64,000 bases of DNA from Ornithodoros turicata (Eukaryota > Arthropoda > Arachnida > Ixodida > Argasidae). The translations under genes were made by a program, and so were the position numbers. Below, piece by piece: positions 22,154 through 33,730 of this stretch. The notes below the pieces were generated by a model that did no database searches, was not told where the DNA came from, and was given only the letters and a program-made list of their open reading frames with translations. Each line of letters starts with the position of its first letter. Within the stretch, counting starts at the first letter, position 1. The stretch lies in assembly GCF_037126465.1 (NCBI RefSeq), contig NC_088201.1, forward strand, positions 133,948,052 through 134,012,051. The letters run 5' to 3'.

Positions 22154-22849
22154 TCACTTCAAAGGGTTGACTCGAGTGCCCCTGCGAAGTGATGCCAATT
22201 GGTCCACTTGACGGAGTGTGAGATAGGCGAGCGGCGGGCGCGTGGGATGCCAACTAGCACAGGTAGGTGACCGCTGCCAAGAGTGTCGGCATCGACACTC
22301 CAGCGGAGCCGGTTGGGCTAGGGACGCCAACGCGACGGTGAGGTTGAGACAGGAGGAGAGGTAGGTTGAATGGATGAAGGTTGGCGAGCCGTCGTTTAAC
22401 ACGCAGAGGTTTCTGTCTGTAAAAAGGTCTGCAAGACCCTGGCCGCGGGTATCCGTATGCGTGCTGCCCCAGACGGCATTTTGTGCATTAAAATCCCCGC
22501 AAAGCACGAAAGGTGTAGGGAGGCCATTAATAAGTGATCCCAACTCGGCCACATTGTATATGAGTGCTGGTGGAATGTATAGAGAGACGATGGTGAGGTC
22601 AAGTGAACCGACACGAACCAAGCAGCAGACGTAGTCCCCGATCCCATCCATCTGCAGATCACGTTGCATCACTGGGAGGTCGGTCCGGACAAAAATCGCG
22701 GCACGATTAGTCTGTCCACGAGGCTCAGACACAAAGGTGAGGTAGTTTGAGAGATGGAAGTCCGCCCTAATGCTATACTCTGAAATGCGCAGTACCGGGA
22801 ATTTATGGCGCCACACGAACTGGCGGCAGTCAGATAATTTCGAGGGCAA
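22154..22849 (-). pseudogene. LINE APE-type endonuclease
   Basis: The minus strand has NYLTFVSEPRGQTNRAAIFV, DYVCCLVRVGSLDLTIVSLY, FVLCGDFNAQNAVWGS and LADLFTDRNLCVLND, then SPTFIHS. GDFNAQN is the catalytic signature of the exonuclease-endonuclease-phosphatase fold that nicks target DNA. The C-terminal SCLNLTVA is the usual SDHxP-preceding block. The N-terminal QNxRSL motif is not clear, so the start may be decayed. Confidence 0.85.
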
Positions 22850-23337
22850 GCTGCGCGAATTCCATTTTAGATCGTGGTTGTCTGGTAGTGGGCTAGTGTA
22901 GTGCGACGGCGACCGTTATTCATTGTGCGCAGAAGGGGATGGGCCTTTGCGTAGAAGAGGTTCAAGGGCAAGCATAGCTTGGACCGCAGGTAAGTCTGCT
23001 GCTGGGAGCTGCTGGACAATTGCTCTTAAGGCGGTGAAAAGCATTGTTACAGTTGTACCAGATTACAGTTGCGGCAGAACCAGGAGTTCGTCGTCCTGTG
23101 ACCTTGGGCAGTTGGCGTGCAGCTTTTGGTATGGGTTGCTTCACAGCAGAGGCAAAGGACTGCGTCGAGCCGTGGTGAACGTGTGCTGGTAGCGCTGGCC
23201 TGCCAGTCAGGCGCGGGAAATCGGCAGTACGAGAGGTAAAGCCAGGAGTCGAGCAGCCATTTGTTGGAGAAGTATTTAGTACTCGCCGTCGGTTCGCGGC
23301 CACTGCCGCTCTCCCGACGGTGCAGGCACGGTAGGTG

Positions 23338-23590
23338 CAGTGGCGTATCTAGGGTGTGGCAGGTGTGGACAGGTGCCATGGGCGCCAGGTGAACAGGGGC
23401 GCCATTATGTGGTCGGGTGTGAATGTGCCAGGTCGGGCACTCAACCTGGCACATTCATAAATGATCTAAAGCAACCGCCATTAGAGAGGTTGTAGTGTGA
23501 AACCTAGTGCGGACCACACGAAAACGCATGCCCAAGGACATCATGTTGACCATGTTGCCATGGGCGCAGGTAGCTCTAGATACGCCACTG
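23338..23590. mobile_element. 253-bp hAT-type MITE
   Basis: The ends CAGTGGCGTATCTAGGG and CTCTAGATACGCCACTG are inverted, and the 8-bp target GGTAGGTG is perfectly duplicated (23330-23337 and 23591-23598). An 8-bp duplication with CAGTGGCG termini is characteristic of hAT MITEs. The perfect duplication suggests a fairly recent insertion. It has no coding capacity. Confidence 0.93.
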
Positions 23591-23859
23591 GGTAGGTGGC
23601 ATTATGCTGACCACCACAGTTTGCGCACGTGAGCTCGCGTCGCGAAGTGCACTGTTTATAAGCATGTGGGTCTCCGCACACCTTGCATCATTGGGCACCG
23701 CGACAGTCGCGAGCAATGTGACAAAACTTCTGACAGCAAAACATTGAGTAGGCGGCTCAATGTGTTCTGACGCGGGGAAGTATGTGAACCCGAGAGGAAT
23801 TTCCGCTGGCAGCGCGTAGCCAGGTTGAAAGGTTAAGAGCACACTAGACTTGACGATGG

Positions 23860-23989
23860 AGGAAGGGAGTTGCCTCAGGACAGAAGCCGCCGATATTTCG
23901 AACAGAGACTGTTCTTCTTCTGGGCCCAGAAGAAGAACAGTCTCTGTTCGAAATATCGGCGGCTTCTGTCCTGAGGCAACTCCCTTCCT
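23860..23989. repeat. Perfect 130-bp palindrome
   Basis: The two 65-bp arms match at every base around the centre GGGCCC (23922-23927) with no spacer. One arm looks like native LINE ORF1 sequence; the other is its inverted copy. In single-stranded form it would make a perfect hairpin. Confidence 0.95.
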
Positions 23990-24735
23990 ACATCTCTACC
24001 GGTTCGCTGGATTTCTACCCATCTAGACTTGATGATGGCTTTCGCAGAGTCGTCACTCTCCCGAGAATAAGCTAGTTCTCGTTGAACCTCAGTGACACCA
24101 CTTGAACAAAAGTAGTCAAGGAGCTGGGCCTCGCTGTAACAACGAGGGACGCCAGTGAATCTGCCGGTGGTACGTAAGTAGGACTGTGGGATAGACGCTT
24201 GGACTGCTATTCCGGCGAGTACCGTAAGGCCCAGTAACCGTTGTGCGGAGGGCTCGGATTAGACATGGACGACGAGAGTGCCATATTTATTGATTCTGTG
24301 GCGGAGGACCTTCTCTTGCGTCGTGGTGAGCACTCCACGAGCTATTAAGTTGGGGTTAACATTCCAGAAGGAGTCCGACTCAGTGAGACATCTGAACACA
24401 ACCGGGATCCCGTTTGGTCGATTCTTCTTATACGTGACTAGCTGGAACAGCGATGCATCAGTCTCATGGGTAGGCTTGAGAGTAGGGTCAGGCAAAACAT
24501 CTATGGACTGAGTGTCACCATTCGTTCGCAGTGAGGACTCCCCCTCATCTTGAGGGTCATCAAGAAGTTCCGTTTGCGAGGTCCCTGGCGCAAGCAAACG
24601 GTCTTCACTTAAGTGTCGTCTGACCGGGGAGCGACTCCTGTCACCCCCGTTGGGCAGATCGGGTCGGGCCGGGTCAGTCGCGGCCTTAATGTCGCGGGCT
24701 CCAGGTGTCCTGCGACACCACCCGCTGCCTGTCAT

Positions 24736-25600
24736 GGGTGCACCGTAGAAGTTGATAGAGGTTGAAGATTACTGCGGAAACCAAGGTAAATCAGAGAGCA
24801 GAAAGAATGCGTCCTTGCTGTTGATCAAAGGGAGGAAGAGGGGGAGTTGATGATAGTTCATGTCGCTTCTTCTTCCGAAGAAGGTGGCGGGTAGAAGGTA
24901 CATAGAGCCACAGTCAACCTGAATGGCCACGAGACGCAGCCTAATCATTACAGAGTCTATTTTCATGCATATACAGAGTGTGAAGCACGAGTAAGCGCAC
25001 AGCCCAGAAAGGACGAAACAATTTGCAGAGTAATCACACATTCCCTGTTTACAACACAAAGGCCCCAGTACTATCAGATGCAGTAGATATCTTCACGAGC
25101 AGTAGATATCTCACGAGGAGAATTTCGTCGGCTGCTGTATATAAGTGAGGTGTAATCGATAACAATTCGGTAGTCATGCACGTTTTCGTTCAAAGCCCCG
25201 CTTATCTCCCTAATTCATCTATCTCTCATGTGCTCCGTATGGAAACTGTCACCGACCGGCAAAATGTACATTGTGTACCTACAGTATTCCTCCACGAAGT
25301 GGTCAATATACCGCTTTAGGAAGCTGTTTCCTTTCTTTAAATATCCCTTCTGGCTTAATACTGGAGTACACAAAAAAAGCTTAACCATATCAGGAAGAGC
25401 GACGATAGCCCTTTCGCAAGGACAGCAAAAAGAGAAAAAGTGTTAGTGAAAAATCAGTTCCGCTTCGTGCAATTCCCTTGTATATGTCGTTGTCCTTGGC
25501 TATGTGCATACGTAACGTTGCTTGATTCACAGCATAATGTACAGAAAGTAATTGTCTTTAACTATAGTTCTTACTCGGCGTAAATAGCATTACAGTGCCG
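24736..25600. other. Unassigned stretch
   Basis: It may include the 5' UTR of the LINE at its left edge. No supported gene or transposon terminus is seen. AGCAGTAGATATCT is repeated twice near 25077-25110. Confidence 0.5.
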
Positions 25601-25611
25601 AGTTTACATTC

Positions 25612-25669
25612 GGCGAGTTTACATTTTCTATCTTGAACGATCGTTCAAGATAGAAAATGTAAACTCGCC
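25612..25669. repeat. Perfect 58-bp palindrome at a LINE 5' junction
   Basis: The arms GGCGAGTTTACATTTTCTAT... and their complement meet at CGATCG without a spacer. The right arm leads directly into the LINE 3' fragment below, so the palindrome marks that fragment's 5' end. Confidence 0.95.
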
Positions 25670-26340
25670 AAACAGCCTCACGTGTGATGACCTAGCGCAG
25701 TGTTTCCCAAAGTGTGGTCCGCGGACCCCTGGGGGTCCGCGAGAGTGTCCGTGGTGGTCCGCGACCGTCTCTCACATTTCAGTGAGGACTTTCGTCCCCA
25801 CAAACACGCGCTCGTACATGCAGCCCGATTTCCAAACACCCAGAACTTCCAAAATTTCTACAAGCATGCTTGAACGGCTAGCTTCTAATTTCTGATAGAA
25901 GAGTCCTGCAATGCACGTTTGTCCACGTCATACACATACAAACAAGAAGAAGAAACCAGTCCGGAATCGTTTCTGAAGCTGTATCGAAAGCACGCAGCAG
26001 CTGACGAGGTTGCTGGTTATGCACTGGCTTTGACGATGTGTGCGTGTGTGCGTGCGTGTGTGTGTGTGTGTGGGGGGGGTGAATTGGTTCTCATCGCTTC
26101 CGGGGGTCCGTCATCGCCAAAAGTTTGGGAAACACTGATCTAGCGAACACTGAACACATATTAATTAACTGCTCCAGATACGGTGTCCTGTAATGACCCC
26201 AGAGCCGCCTTGGAAAGACTGGACCACAGTCCTCTAGACTTAGTGAAGCTCCTCGAAGAATGGCCGAGGGATCTTAGACAGCGTGCGACAGCTGCTTTAA
26301 TGACATTTCTTGTGGACAATGTAGCGCCTCTAACTTTTTA
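25641..26340 (+). pseudogene. 3' fragment of another LINE, split by a hAT MITE
   Basis: If the MITE at 25698-26137 is skipped, the plus strand reads NSLTCDDLANTEHILINC, the C-x2-C...H...C tail of LINE ORF2. A stop and frame change follow, then RAALERLDHSPLDLVKLL ending LVDNVAPLTF and a stop at about 26340. The 5' end is truncated at the palindrome. The following 26341-26450 is probably its 3' UTR. Confidence 0.65.
25698..26137. mobile_element. 440-bp hAT-type MITE
   Basis: The ends CAGTGTTTCCCAAAGTGTGG and CCAAAAGTTTGGGAAACACTG are inverted, and the 8-bp duplication is ACCTAGCG/ATCTAGCG (one mismatch). The CAGTGTTTCCCAAA and GGTCCGCGGACCCC blocks are typical of widespread hAT MITEs. It contains a (GT)n run at about 26040-26072 followed by a G run. 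Confidence 0.9.
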
Positions 26341-29300
26341 GGCTAACTGATTTTTATTCTCAAGTGTTTTGGAGTAGCCGGCTCCTGTGTTTTGTAAGAG
26401 CCTCCATCTTCATATTCTACCTTACTAACTCTACCTCTAGCCTATGTTGATCGTACTGGATTTGAGATCTAATTTCATACAGAACTAGAAGGTTAACGGA
26501 GCTTAGGTACTGAGGCAGTGTAATATGTAGATTGCGACCATTCGCCCTTTCCTTGCCATACAGAAGTTCTGAAGAAATTCTGAAGGAAGATGAGCTCATG
26601 TTTGCTTGGTGGGGCATCAGTCGTCACAACAGCTGACAATATAAAACTTGTATTGACAACAGATGTGGGAAACACAGTTACTAAACACGCGCGTGCTTAA
26701 ATTTCTCAATTTTTATAGCCACAAAACGGGACACTGTCGCAAATTATTTATCAAAACTGTACAGTTCCGTATTATACAGATTTCCATTGGTGGTGGTGGT
26801 CATGGTGGTGAAGCTGAAAACTGCTCGCCGTGGTTGGCCACGCTGATTTAAAGTACTGCGGACATCCAGTAGCTCGGGCGATGAAAATCAGCCATCGGAA
26901 AGGCACTGTAACGAAAAAGAAAAAAAAAGTGCGGACGCCGAAATGTCCGTTGTCCGTAGTAAATGCTGCGCATTCCAGAAATGGCGACTGGTGTACATCG
27001 CTACGGTGTTGTAAAGGTAGAATGAATGGATAGTTTGTCAAGGTACTCCGGGATACCGGTTTAAACATGGTCATGCTGAGGAGAGGTCTGGTGAAAGACA
27101 ACCAGGTAACTGGTCGTTATGGAGTGGCACACTTGGCTGACGGGACGCCGCATTCGCTACTCGAGGCAGTCAAAAGTATTGCGACGCCATATTTGTCGAG
27201 GAAGGTGGTGGTGTGCTGCATGAATGCGCCAGTATGTGGGTGGGAAATATGACGGGCCCGAGGATAACTGAGCGGAAGTCTGCAAAACACTCAACAAATG
27301 GGGCCCATACAGTCGTACGTGCTATTCGGCACAGATCGAGCAAATTTGATTGTGCTAAATGGTGAAAGGCAACTGAGGTTTGCTCCTGGTTACACGACTC
27401 CCATACAAAATGATGCAAAATGAGCAATGGATGCGTCAACAATGTATAGACAAACATGGGTTTTGATTCCAACAGCCGACAGTGTACACCAGTCAATGAG
27501 AGTAGAGCACGGGGAATTTGGTTTGGAGAATGGACAGATTAGGTCCAGGGGACAAGGACATTTCGCTTTTCTGTTTAGTAGCATCAAACAAAGTGCAAAG
27601 TGTTTGGGACAATGTTCTGGGATGGGGAATTGAGATTTTGCGAAGAGATTGATCAGTATAGAGTTGTGCAATGTCTTGCGACGTGGGGGGTTATTGTCAT
27701 GGTTGTGTTCACACCTGGGCGAAAAAGAATCTCGGGTGTGTGTGTGGGGGGGGGGGGGGGGACGTGCAGACTGTGTGACGTAAGGGGCACGGATAGAAGT
27801 GCACCGGCATTGTGTTCTGCGAGGAAAAAAACATCGGGCTGACCGTCTGCATCGGCTTCGAGTTCTACCTCCCGGCTCTTGGTTCTGATTGATATGGGTT
27901 CTGGGTCACACCTATGAGTTCTTGATTCCGGATGTCGGTATGCTCACCTGATTCCTGTCTCTGCTTCGGAATATTGCTCGGATGCTGGCGTTGCGCTGTC
28001 AGTTACTTCTGTTGGGTCTGCATGCGAGGTGCTCCTTGTACAAGCCTGCCGCATTACAATCCGGACCGAGAAAGCTTGTAATAGACCCCTGGATTTTCAT
28101 TGTAATATTGTATTATCTCCATGGACTGTCCATTTCGCGACGAAAAAAAAAAAAAACTACGATTGCTTTGCGATGTTTCGAGTTCAAGTAAGGAAATCAA
28201 ACCACCATAATGAACAGCGAAAACCCTTATGAGCATAGAGCTCAGGTGTTTAAATGTAAGACCAGTTCGCGCGGATAACGTCACACTCTAGCGGTAGCGC
28301 TGCAGTCAGCAGATCGTCTGCTTGGTGTGGGCAAAACAGTAATTGGAGTGATCGTTTTCATGCAAAGTAGACATGCCGCAAAGCCGTGTATATAATTCGG
28401 GCACTCGACCCGATGAAGGAAGGTAGAGGCGAAATCTCTTTTTATTAGTTTCTGCGCAACGCAGAACAAAGTAATCGTTTATCGCTGCCGCCCCCACCCC
28501 TACACCCCAGTTAAACGAAAAGATTCCATGACATCGTCAGTGCGACATTCCCCCACGATACCTGCGTACAAATAAACAACGCTAACATGAATCGGTGCAC
28601 CGTAGCAAATTACCGCTGTTTTCACAAACGTCCCGACCAAACAGCTAGCGTATTTTGAAATAATTGTATGGAACCATTGACTTGCATACGGTGGCACAAT
28701 ATCAGCAGTTAATTGGCTCAGTGAAAATATCAGATAAACTACAATGCAATTGCGATTGGCGGCATATTTCGTGGCTGGGATGTCTGGACCTGTCTGTTGG
28801 TCTTGTAGCGACACTTGTGTGACTTTTTCAGAGCTCTAAATTATTCGGGTATTGCCGAAGGAGACAGGCGAGAGCGGTGCAGCAGTGCAACACGACCGAT
28901 GTCGCTTTCGCGGAAAGCATACACACGCTGCGTTCAGTTTGTTTTGCCCATACCAACCCCTCCTACGCGCATATAGCGCCTCTTGTTTGTAAACATTAAA
29001 GTGGTCTGTTCGGCCTTTCTTTTTTAAATTCTATGACTTCACCCTGTATACACTGAGCCCTTGTGCATGTCCGTTTCGAGTCGTGAACGTGTATGGGCTC
29101 ATCTTAGCGGTAATTACACCTGAATCATTTCGCGAACCGATAACATAGTTTTGGTTCGGTTCTCTTCCAGTTCAGAAAGAACCATTGTTTATATGTTAGC
29201 ATAAGAGTCCTCGCTACGAAAGAATCGCGGCGTGGTCTGTCTGCAACCACAGAAATGGAGAGAGTAGCTGCGGAGAGCGAGAGCACAGGTGGAGCGCGCG

Positions 29301-29590
29301 CGGAAGTGGGTAACAGGTGAGAGGTGGACTGCAAGGCGCGCATGCGAGGTGAGCAGAGAGGGAAGGAGATATAGCACGTGAAGAGCGCGACGCGGCGCGC
29401 TGGCAGTGCTGCTGTGGTGTTCAGACGTGTCCGCGTGGGCGCGCCATGGGTTATGAAAGCTGTGCCCCCAACTATTGGAGTCCAGATCAAAGTAAAAGAC
29501 AGACCAGTTAGAATTGTACAACCTAACATGCACAGCTCCTGGATCACCGCATAACTGCAACACATATCGACACAGCTCCATTAGATTATT
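26341..29590. other. Unassigned 3.2-kb stretch
   Basis: I see simple-sequence runs, (GGT)n near 26790, a G homopolymer at 27746-27761 and an A homopolymer near 28143, and no gene that I can support. A minus-strand frame (27671-27390) is cysteine-rich but matches nothing I recognise. Confidence 0.5.
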
Positions 29591-29599
29591 CTGAAACAC

Positions 29600-30235
29600 G
29601 TGTTCCTTAAGCGAAAACAGCTCCCTGTGGTTCAGGCGAATGACATTACGATTCACAAATCGCAAAGAGGAACGTACCACGAGGCTATGTACCACTACGC
29701 CAAAACACACCCGCAAAAGTTAGTGTACGTCGTACTAGGCCGCTTGACGAGCATCAGCGGCCTCTTCATAACCAACAAGGAAGGTGACATGAAATTCCAC
29801 CACAGAAAGGACAATCTCAACAGGAACTCAGCGAAAGAGTTCGTGCGCCTAGAAAACCATCGCTTACAGACCTTCACGCCAGAGTTCCTAACCATGATGG
29901 CTGACGACGGGGTTGTGGTAGCGGTCGTCGATGTACTTTCTTTGAAAGCACACTGGCGCGATGTGACTAAAGACCCCTGCCTAAGGAAGGCGTCCTTACT
30001 CTCGGAGACCTGAATGGACCCTTGTGACACCTTACAGATACTTGGCTTCGCGTACGTGTGTGGGACAAAGCGGGAGCGGAACAGAGCAGCCGGTGGAGCC
30101 ATTTACGCTCGCCATGGTTTCCCCGTAACCGAGGTTGACCTCACGAAGCAGGTGCAAAAGTTTGTGCAGTCCGTTTACCCTCTGCCGCACCAATGCTGCT
30201 GGAGCAATACCGTAAACGAAACCATCGAATAAAGA
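29600..30235 (+). pseudogene. Helentron-like Pif1 helicase C-terminus with EEP-like extension
   Basis: The plus strand reads RKQLPVVQANDITIHKSQRG then LVYVVLGRLTSISGLFIT, which correspond to the last motifs of superfamily 1 Pif1 helicases (normally AITIHKSQG and YVALSRV). It continues with RLENHRLQTFTPEF and VLSLKAHWRDVTKDP...LLSET, like the start of an endonuclease-exonuclease-phosphatase domain, then a TGA where TGG would complete SETW, and GGAIYARHGF after it. A Pif1 helicase fused to such a domain is characteristic of Helentrons (rolling-circle elements). The 5' part including Rep is absent, so this is a fragment. Confidence 0.65.
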
Positions 30236-30239
30236 TGTC

Positions 30240-31465
30240 AAACATAGCATTTGATGAGTCCTCGGGTGTACAACTAAACTGTCTTCCAATGGGGGAAGAA
30301 ATGTGTGTGCCAAAGGACAAAACAAAACAGAGAGCTTGTTCACGGCGTCATGTGTACAACAGAAAGACGCCTGTTCCTTTTGGAGCAAAGGCCGAAAAGA
30401 CCATGCGTTAGCGTTGCGTAGGGACGTGTGACGGGTAGTGAGTTTGTGAGGGGTCGTTGAAACGTTGTGTGGTGTTTGTGAGGAGTCGTCGAAAGGTTGT
30501 GCACCGTTGTGAAGGGGAGTTACCAAACGGTTTTGATGCTAACGCATTTCCGTCGGATCCACCAATAGATCGGCCACGTTTTTTCGGTACCATTTATGTA
30601 TTTATTCTGCTGCAAACCTGTACCCACGTGCTGCCGTTTACTTTTTCACATACAAGAGGGTTTCGACGTATACGCACACTCGTTGGACGTGCAGTCACCG
30701 AGTCACGTCGGGTGTAATCTCTCGTTGAATGTAGTGACCTGAGGACGTATCAGCCAAAAGAGTGTGACAAGAGAATTAGCACTCGTCATGAATGATGAAT
30801 TTAAACCTTTATTTTCTTTCTTTTCTCTTTTTTTTTTGTTTGGTTCGGGTTCAGCTCCACGACAGCGCAAAATATCGGTTCAGTGAAGCGGATTTTGAGA
30901 AGATTAGCATGGGTTAAAAGCAAGCACATCCTTACGATTCTCAAGCAACACAAATGTACTTTGTTGTTGTTGCTGTTGGCACACCAGTGGGTCACAGCAA
31001 CGCTGTGTGTTACAGATCTGCATTTCAGGTGCAACGTCACGATAGCATTCTGCACCCTCTATGTTCACTCACCGTATACACCCTTTTACATCCTAAGAGC
31101 AGCATTCAGGGACACCCTCTCTGAAACCCGGCTTCATCTGATAACAGAGGACTACGCATGGAAGCTAAGTTTACAGGGTGGTGCCTGAGTACGGGAGGAG
31201 GAACAGATTTGGGCAAGGAGAGGAGGACATATCTGGGGGCGAACGATTCCCTTTTCGCGCCCTGACCTGATAACAACACCGATGACACGCCAGGGAGCTT
31301 TCGCGTAAGAAAAAGAATAAGAATGATGTATAACTGTGGGAACGAGCATGAGGCTTTCCAGATATCGGGAGATTGTCGGATAAAATTGGCAGGTGGGCAC
31401 CTGTGATAGCCTTCTGACGACAGATTGACTAAATGCGAGTTCTAAGGGTGCAGCAAGAACAACAG
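30240..31465. other. Unassigned stretch
   Basis: No supported gene. Near 30430-30500 GTGAGTTTGTGAGGGGTCGTTGAAA-like blocks occur twice with variation. A T-rich tract lies at 30808-30840. Confidence 0.5.
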
Positions 31466-31466
31466 C

Positions 31467-32095
31467 TACGGTCTGCACACGATACACAGACTACGTAATA
31501 TGATGACCGTCAGTATCAAGTTGGTATCAAGACTTATTACGAGCTAAAATAGACGAAACTGACAATTTGGCGCCAGTGAGTGTCATTTGGGCGACGATTT
31601 GGCAAAAGGTCTGAAGTATATAGATTGGGCCGGTTCGTGTAAATCCACAGGCGACCAAAGAACAAACACGAAACAACAACAGAGCGACTTGTGTGTGATC
31701 TTGTCTCTTGCTTGTTCTTCGGTCCTTTGAAACTGAACGATTTGACCAAACGCTACTTCGCAGGCTGTAGCAAGGGAAACAGGTGTGGGCCGCGGACTCA
31801 TTAAGCATGGATATACAGACTACGTAATTAAATGATGACATCTGTGATATCACGTTTATGTCCAGAGTTATTACTAAATGAAATGTAAGATATGGACAAT
31901 TTGGCGTCTGCGAGTGCTGTGGCGATGCGAGTGGTGGCGTCTGCGAGTGGCAATGATTTGATCAAGCGCGACTTCGTTGGACCAGAGATTTTGGAGCAGA
32001 ACTAAATACCAGAATCGAACGTGTGTATATTCCCAAATTCCAGCACTGTGGATAGGAATACAGAAGGTCACCGACACATGAGGCAGTGAAGAAGT
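31467..32095. repeat. Two diverged direct repeats of ~330 bp
   Basis: ATACACAGACTACGTAAT (31481) recurs as ATATACAGACTACGTAAT (31810), and GACAATTTGGCG (31560) recurs at 31893, followed by similar CGACTTCGYTGG/CGCTACTTCG blocks. TTTGGCG after an AATTT is reminiscent of an LTR primer-binding site, but no LTR pair or pol is present, so I list only the duplication. Confidence 0.5.
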
Positions 32096-32099
32096 AGAG

Positions 32100-33285
32100 A
32101 GCACTGAGTGAATTTTATTTTAGTGTATTTACAATACTGTTTACCCATACTTGGAGGTATAGTCGCAGGTGGATAGGTCACACGGCAATTTACAACACCA
32201 CAACAACAGACAATTACAACAGATGTTGCAGTTTCTCACTTAAAGTCCCATGTCAGATATTGCCTTCCGCAGGTAGGAAAATTTGATTGGCTGAAGTGTG
32301 GGAAAGACAAATCAGTGATGAAACCAAAACAACATAAAATGACCTTTTTTTCTGGGGGTTCATTTTGAAACGCGTTCGGTGGTGTGTTATCGCATCTCTA
32401 AATGACACTGCACGTCTACAGCCCCCCGCCTGGAAAGGAAACATTTCCGTAACGTGATCCAGCGGGTGAAGGTATTTATACCGGGGCGACATTCGTCCTT
32501 TACAACTACTAATGTAGGGTGCATCGGATGCACAGTACGGATCTTGTTGTGTTCAGTTTTTTCTTTTTTTTTCTTTTTTTTTGCGTGTTAGCGACGCGAA
32601 GTAACTGCGGCTATGAGCGGCGTACAGACGTCGACAGATGTCTGTTGTATTCATAGTATAGTTATGCGTAGAAAATGTAAGGTGCTCCAAAAATAAATTG
32701 CATTGCAATCAGCGAGTTTAGATCAGCTTGAAACTAAACAACGATAACGCGGTTTGATGGTGCGACGCGTTCCTTCAATCCCAGCCTATAGCTTTGAACT
32801 TGATCTCCAATGTTTATTGTAGATTTTCCAATAACCAGTTGTATGAATCCATGGTATGATGACTGGGATGGGATTGAGTATAGCCTGTATAGGGGAGTAG
32901 AAACTGGAACAGGGTAGAATATCGCCGGTGGCGATTAGACACCCCAACATCAAAAATAAAGTTGTTCATTAGCTGATTTTGAGATAACGCTAAACAAGTG
33001 CATTATCAAGTACATTATTTATTTCTCGCTAAAGATGAAGCAATGCTTAGATCAGGGTAACCAGGGCTCTCACACACGCGGGCTGCATGTGCATGGCTTG
33101 CAGTCAGCTATTCTGTGCCCAGAGGGCTCTTGACACCTCCTCCCCCCCCCCCCCCGAATAATGAAGAATTCGGAATGAAACCAGGTTTTCAGGCATTGTT
33201 TTTACCCTTGCTCGATGTAGTGCTGCTCCTGTCGACGTTAGGAAGTACATTCATACATTAGGAACTACACTGTAAGTAATATGAT
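32100..33285. other. Unassigned stretch with a TATA-like palindrome
   Basis: GGTATTTATACCGG near 32471 and an AATAAAATTC signal on the minus strand near 32112 could belong to a solo LTR on the minus strand, but I cannot define ends. A C homopolymer occupies 33142-33155. No gene is supported. Confidence 0.4.
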
Positions 33286-33294
33286 AATCATAGC

Positions 33295-33730
33295 TGGGCG
33301 GCCTCACTCATGAGGACCCTCATGAGGACGCCTCACCCTCACCTCACGACGATGAGGTGAGGGTGAGTGAGGCCAGACCACGCTGAAAGTTCCTCATGAG
33401 GACAGTCGTGAGGCATTGTCCCTCATGAGGCCCACCGTGAGGGCCCTCATGAGGCCAGTCGTCGTGAGGCCATCAATACGTGAGGGTACAAAGTATTCCG
33501 TGAGGAGCCTCACAGATGAGGCCGTGAGGCCCTTTGTGAGGAGCCTCACCGATGAGGCCGTGAGGCCTTTTGTGAGGAACCTCACCGATGAGGCCGTGAG
33601 GCCCTTTGTGAGGAACCTCACGGTTGAGGCCGTGAGGCCCTTTGTGAGGAACCTCACAAATGAGGCCGTGAGGCCTTTCGTGAGGAACCTCATGGATGAG
33701 GTCATGGGTCGATTCGTGAAGAGCCTCACG
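33295..33730. repeat. GTGAGG-rich 36-bp minisatellite (left)
   Basis: The unit, built from GATGAGGCCGTGAGGCCC and TTTGTGAGGAACCTCACC, is repeated about six times between 33500 and 33720. Less regular CTCATGAGG blocks precede it. Each unit contains internal inverted repeats (CCTCAC/GTGAGG). The 36-bp period keeps twelve-residue frames open on both strands; these are not genes. Confidence 0.9.

Larger units (their letters stand above)
11030..24735 (-). mobile_element. RNase H-bearing non-LTR retrotransposon (LINE), interrupted
   Basis: The minus strand carries, from right to left, ORF1, an APE-type endonuclease, reverse transcriptase, RNase H and a C-terminal zinc-binding tail, the layout of RNase H-containing LINEs of the I/R1/LOA group. 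The 3' UTR is pyrimidine-rich on the minus strand with AATAAACATAT near 11050. The element is broken by an 8.0-kb TIR transposon (11701-19720) and a 253-bp hAT MITE (23338-23590), plus frameshifts throughout, so it is inactive. The 5' edge is uncertain; 24735 is the start of the ORF1 reading frame. Confidence 0.85.
22960..24735 (-). pseudogene. LINE ORF1 (gag-like), disrupted
   Basis: The frame at 24735-24259 begins with an S/R-rich segment (SRSPVRRHLSEDRLL) followed by RPNGIPVVFRCLTESDSFW, typical of ORF1p from jockey/I-type LINEs. Farther left, frames with Cys/His pairs (23842-23047) are compatible with zinc knuckles, but frameshifts prevent a confident reading. A 253-bp MITE and a 130-bp perfect palindrome lie inside. 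ORF1p binds the element RNA. Confidence 0.65.

Noticed and set aside
29125..29716. Minus-strand frames of 146-175 residues
   Set aside because: They overlap each other and the Pif1-like plus-strand fragment, and show no conserved motif.
32100..32520. Possible solo LTR with TATA-like GGTATTTATACCGG
   Set aside because: No partner copy, no target duplication and no clear TG/CA ends were found in the window.
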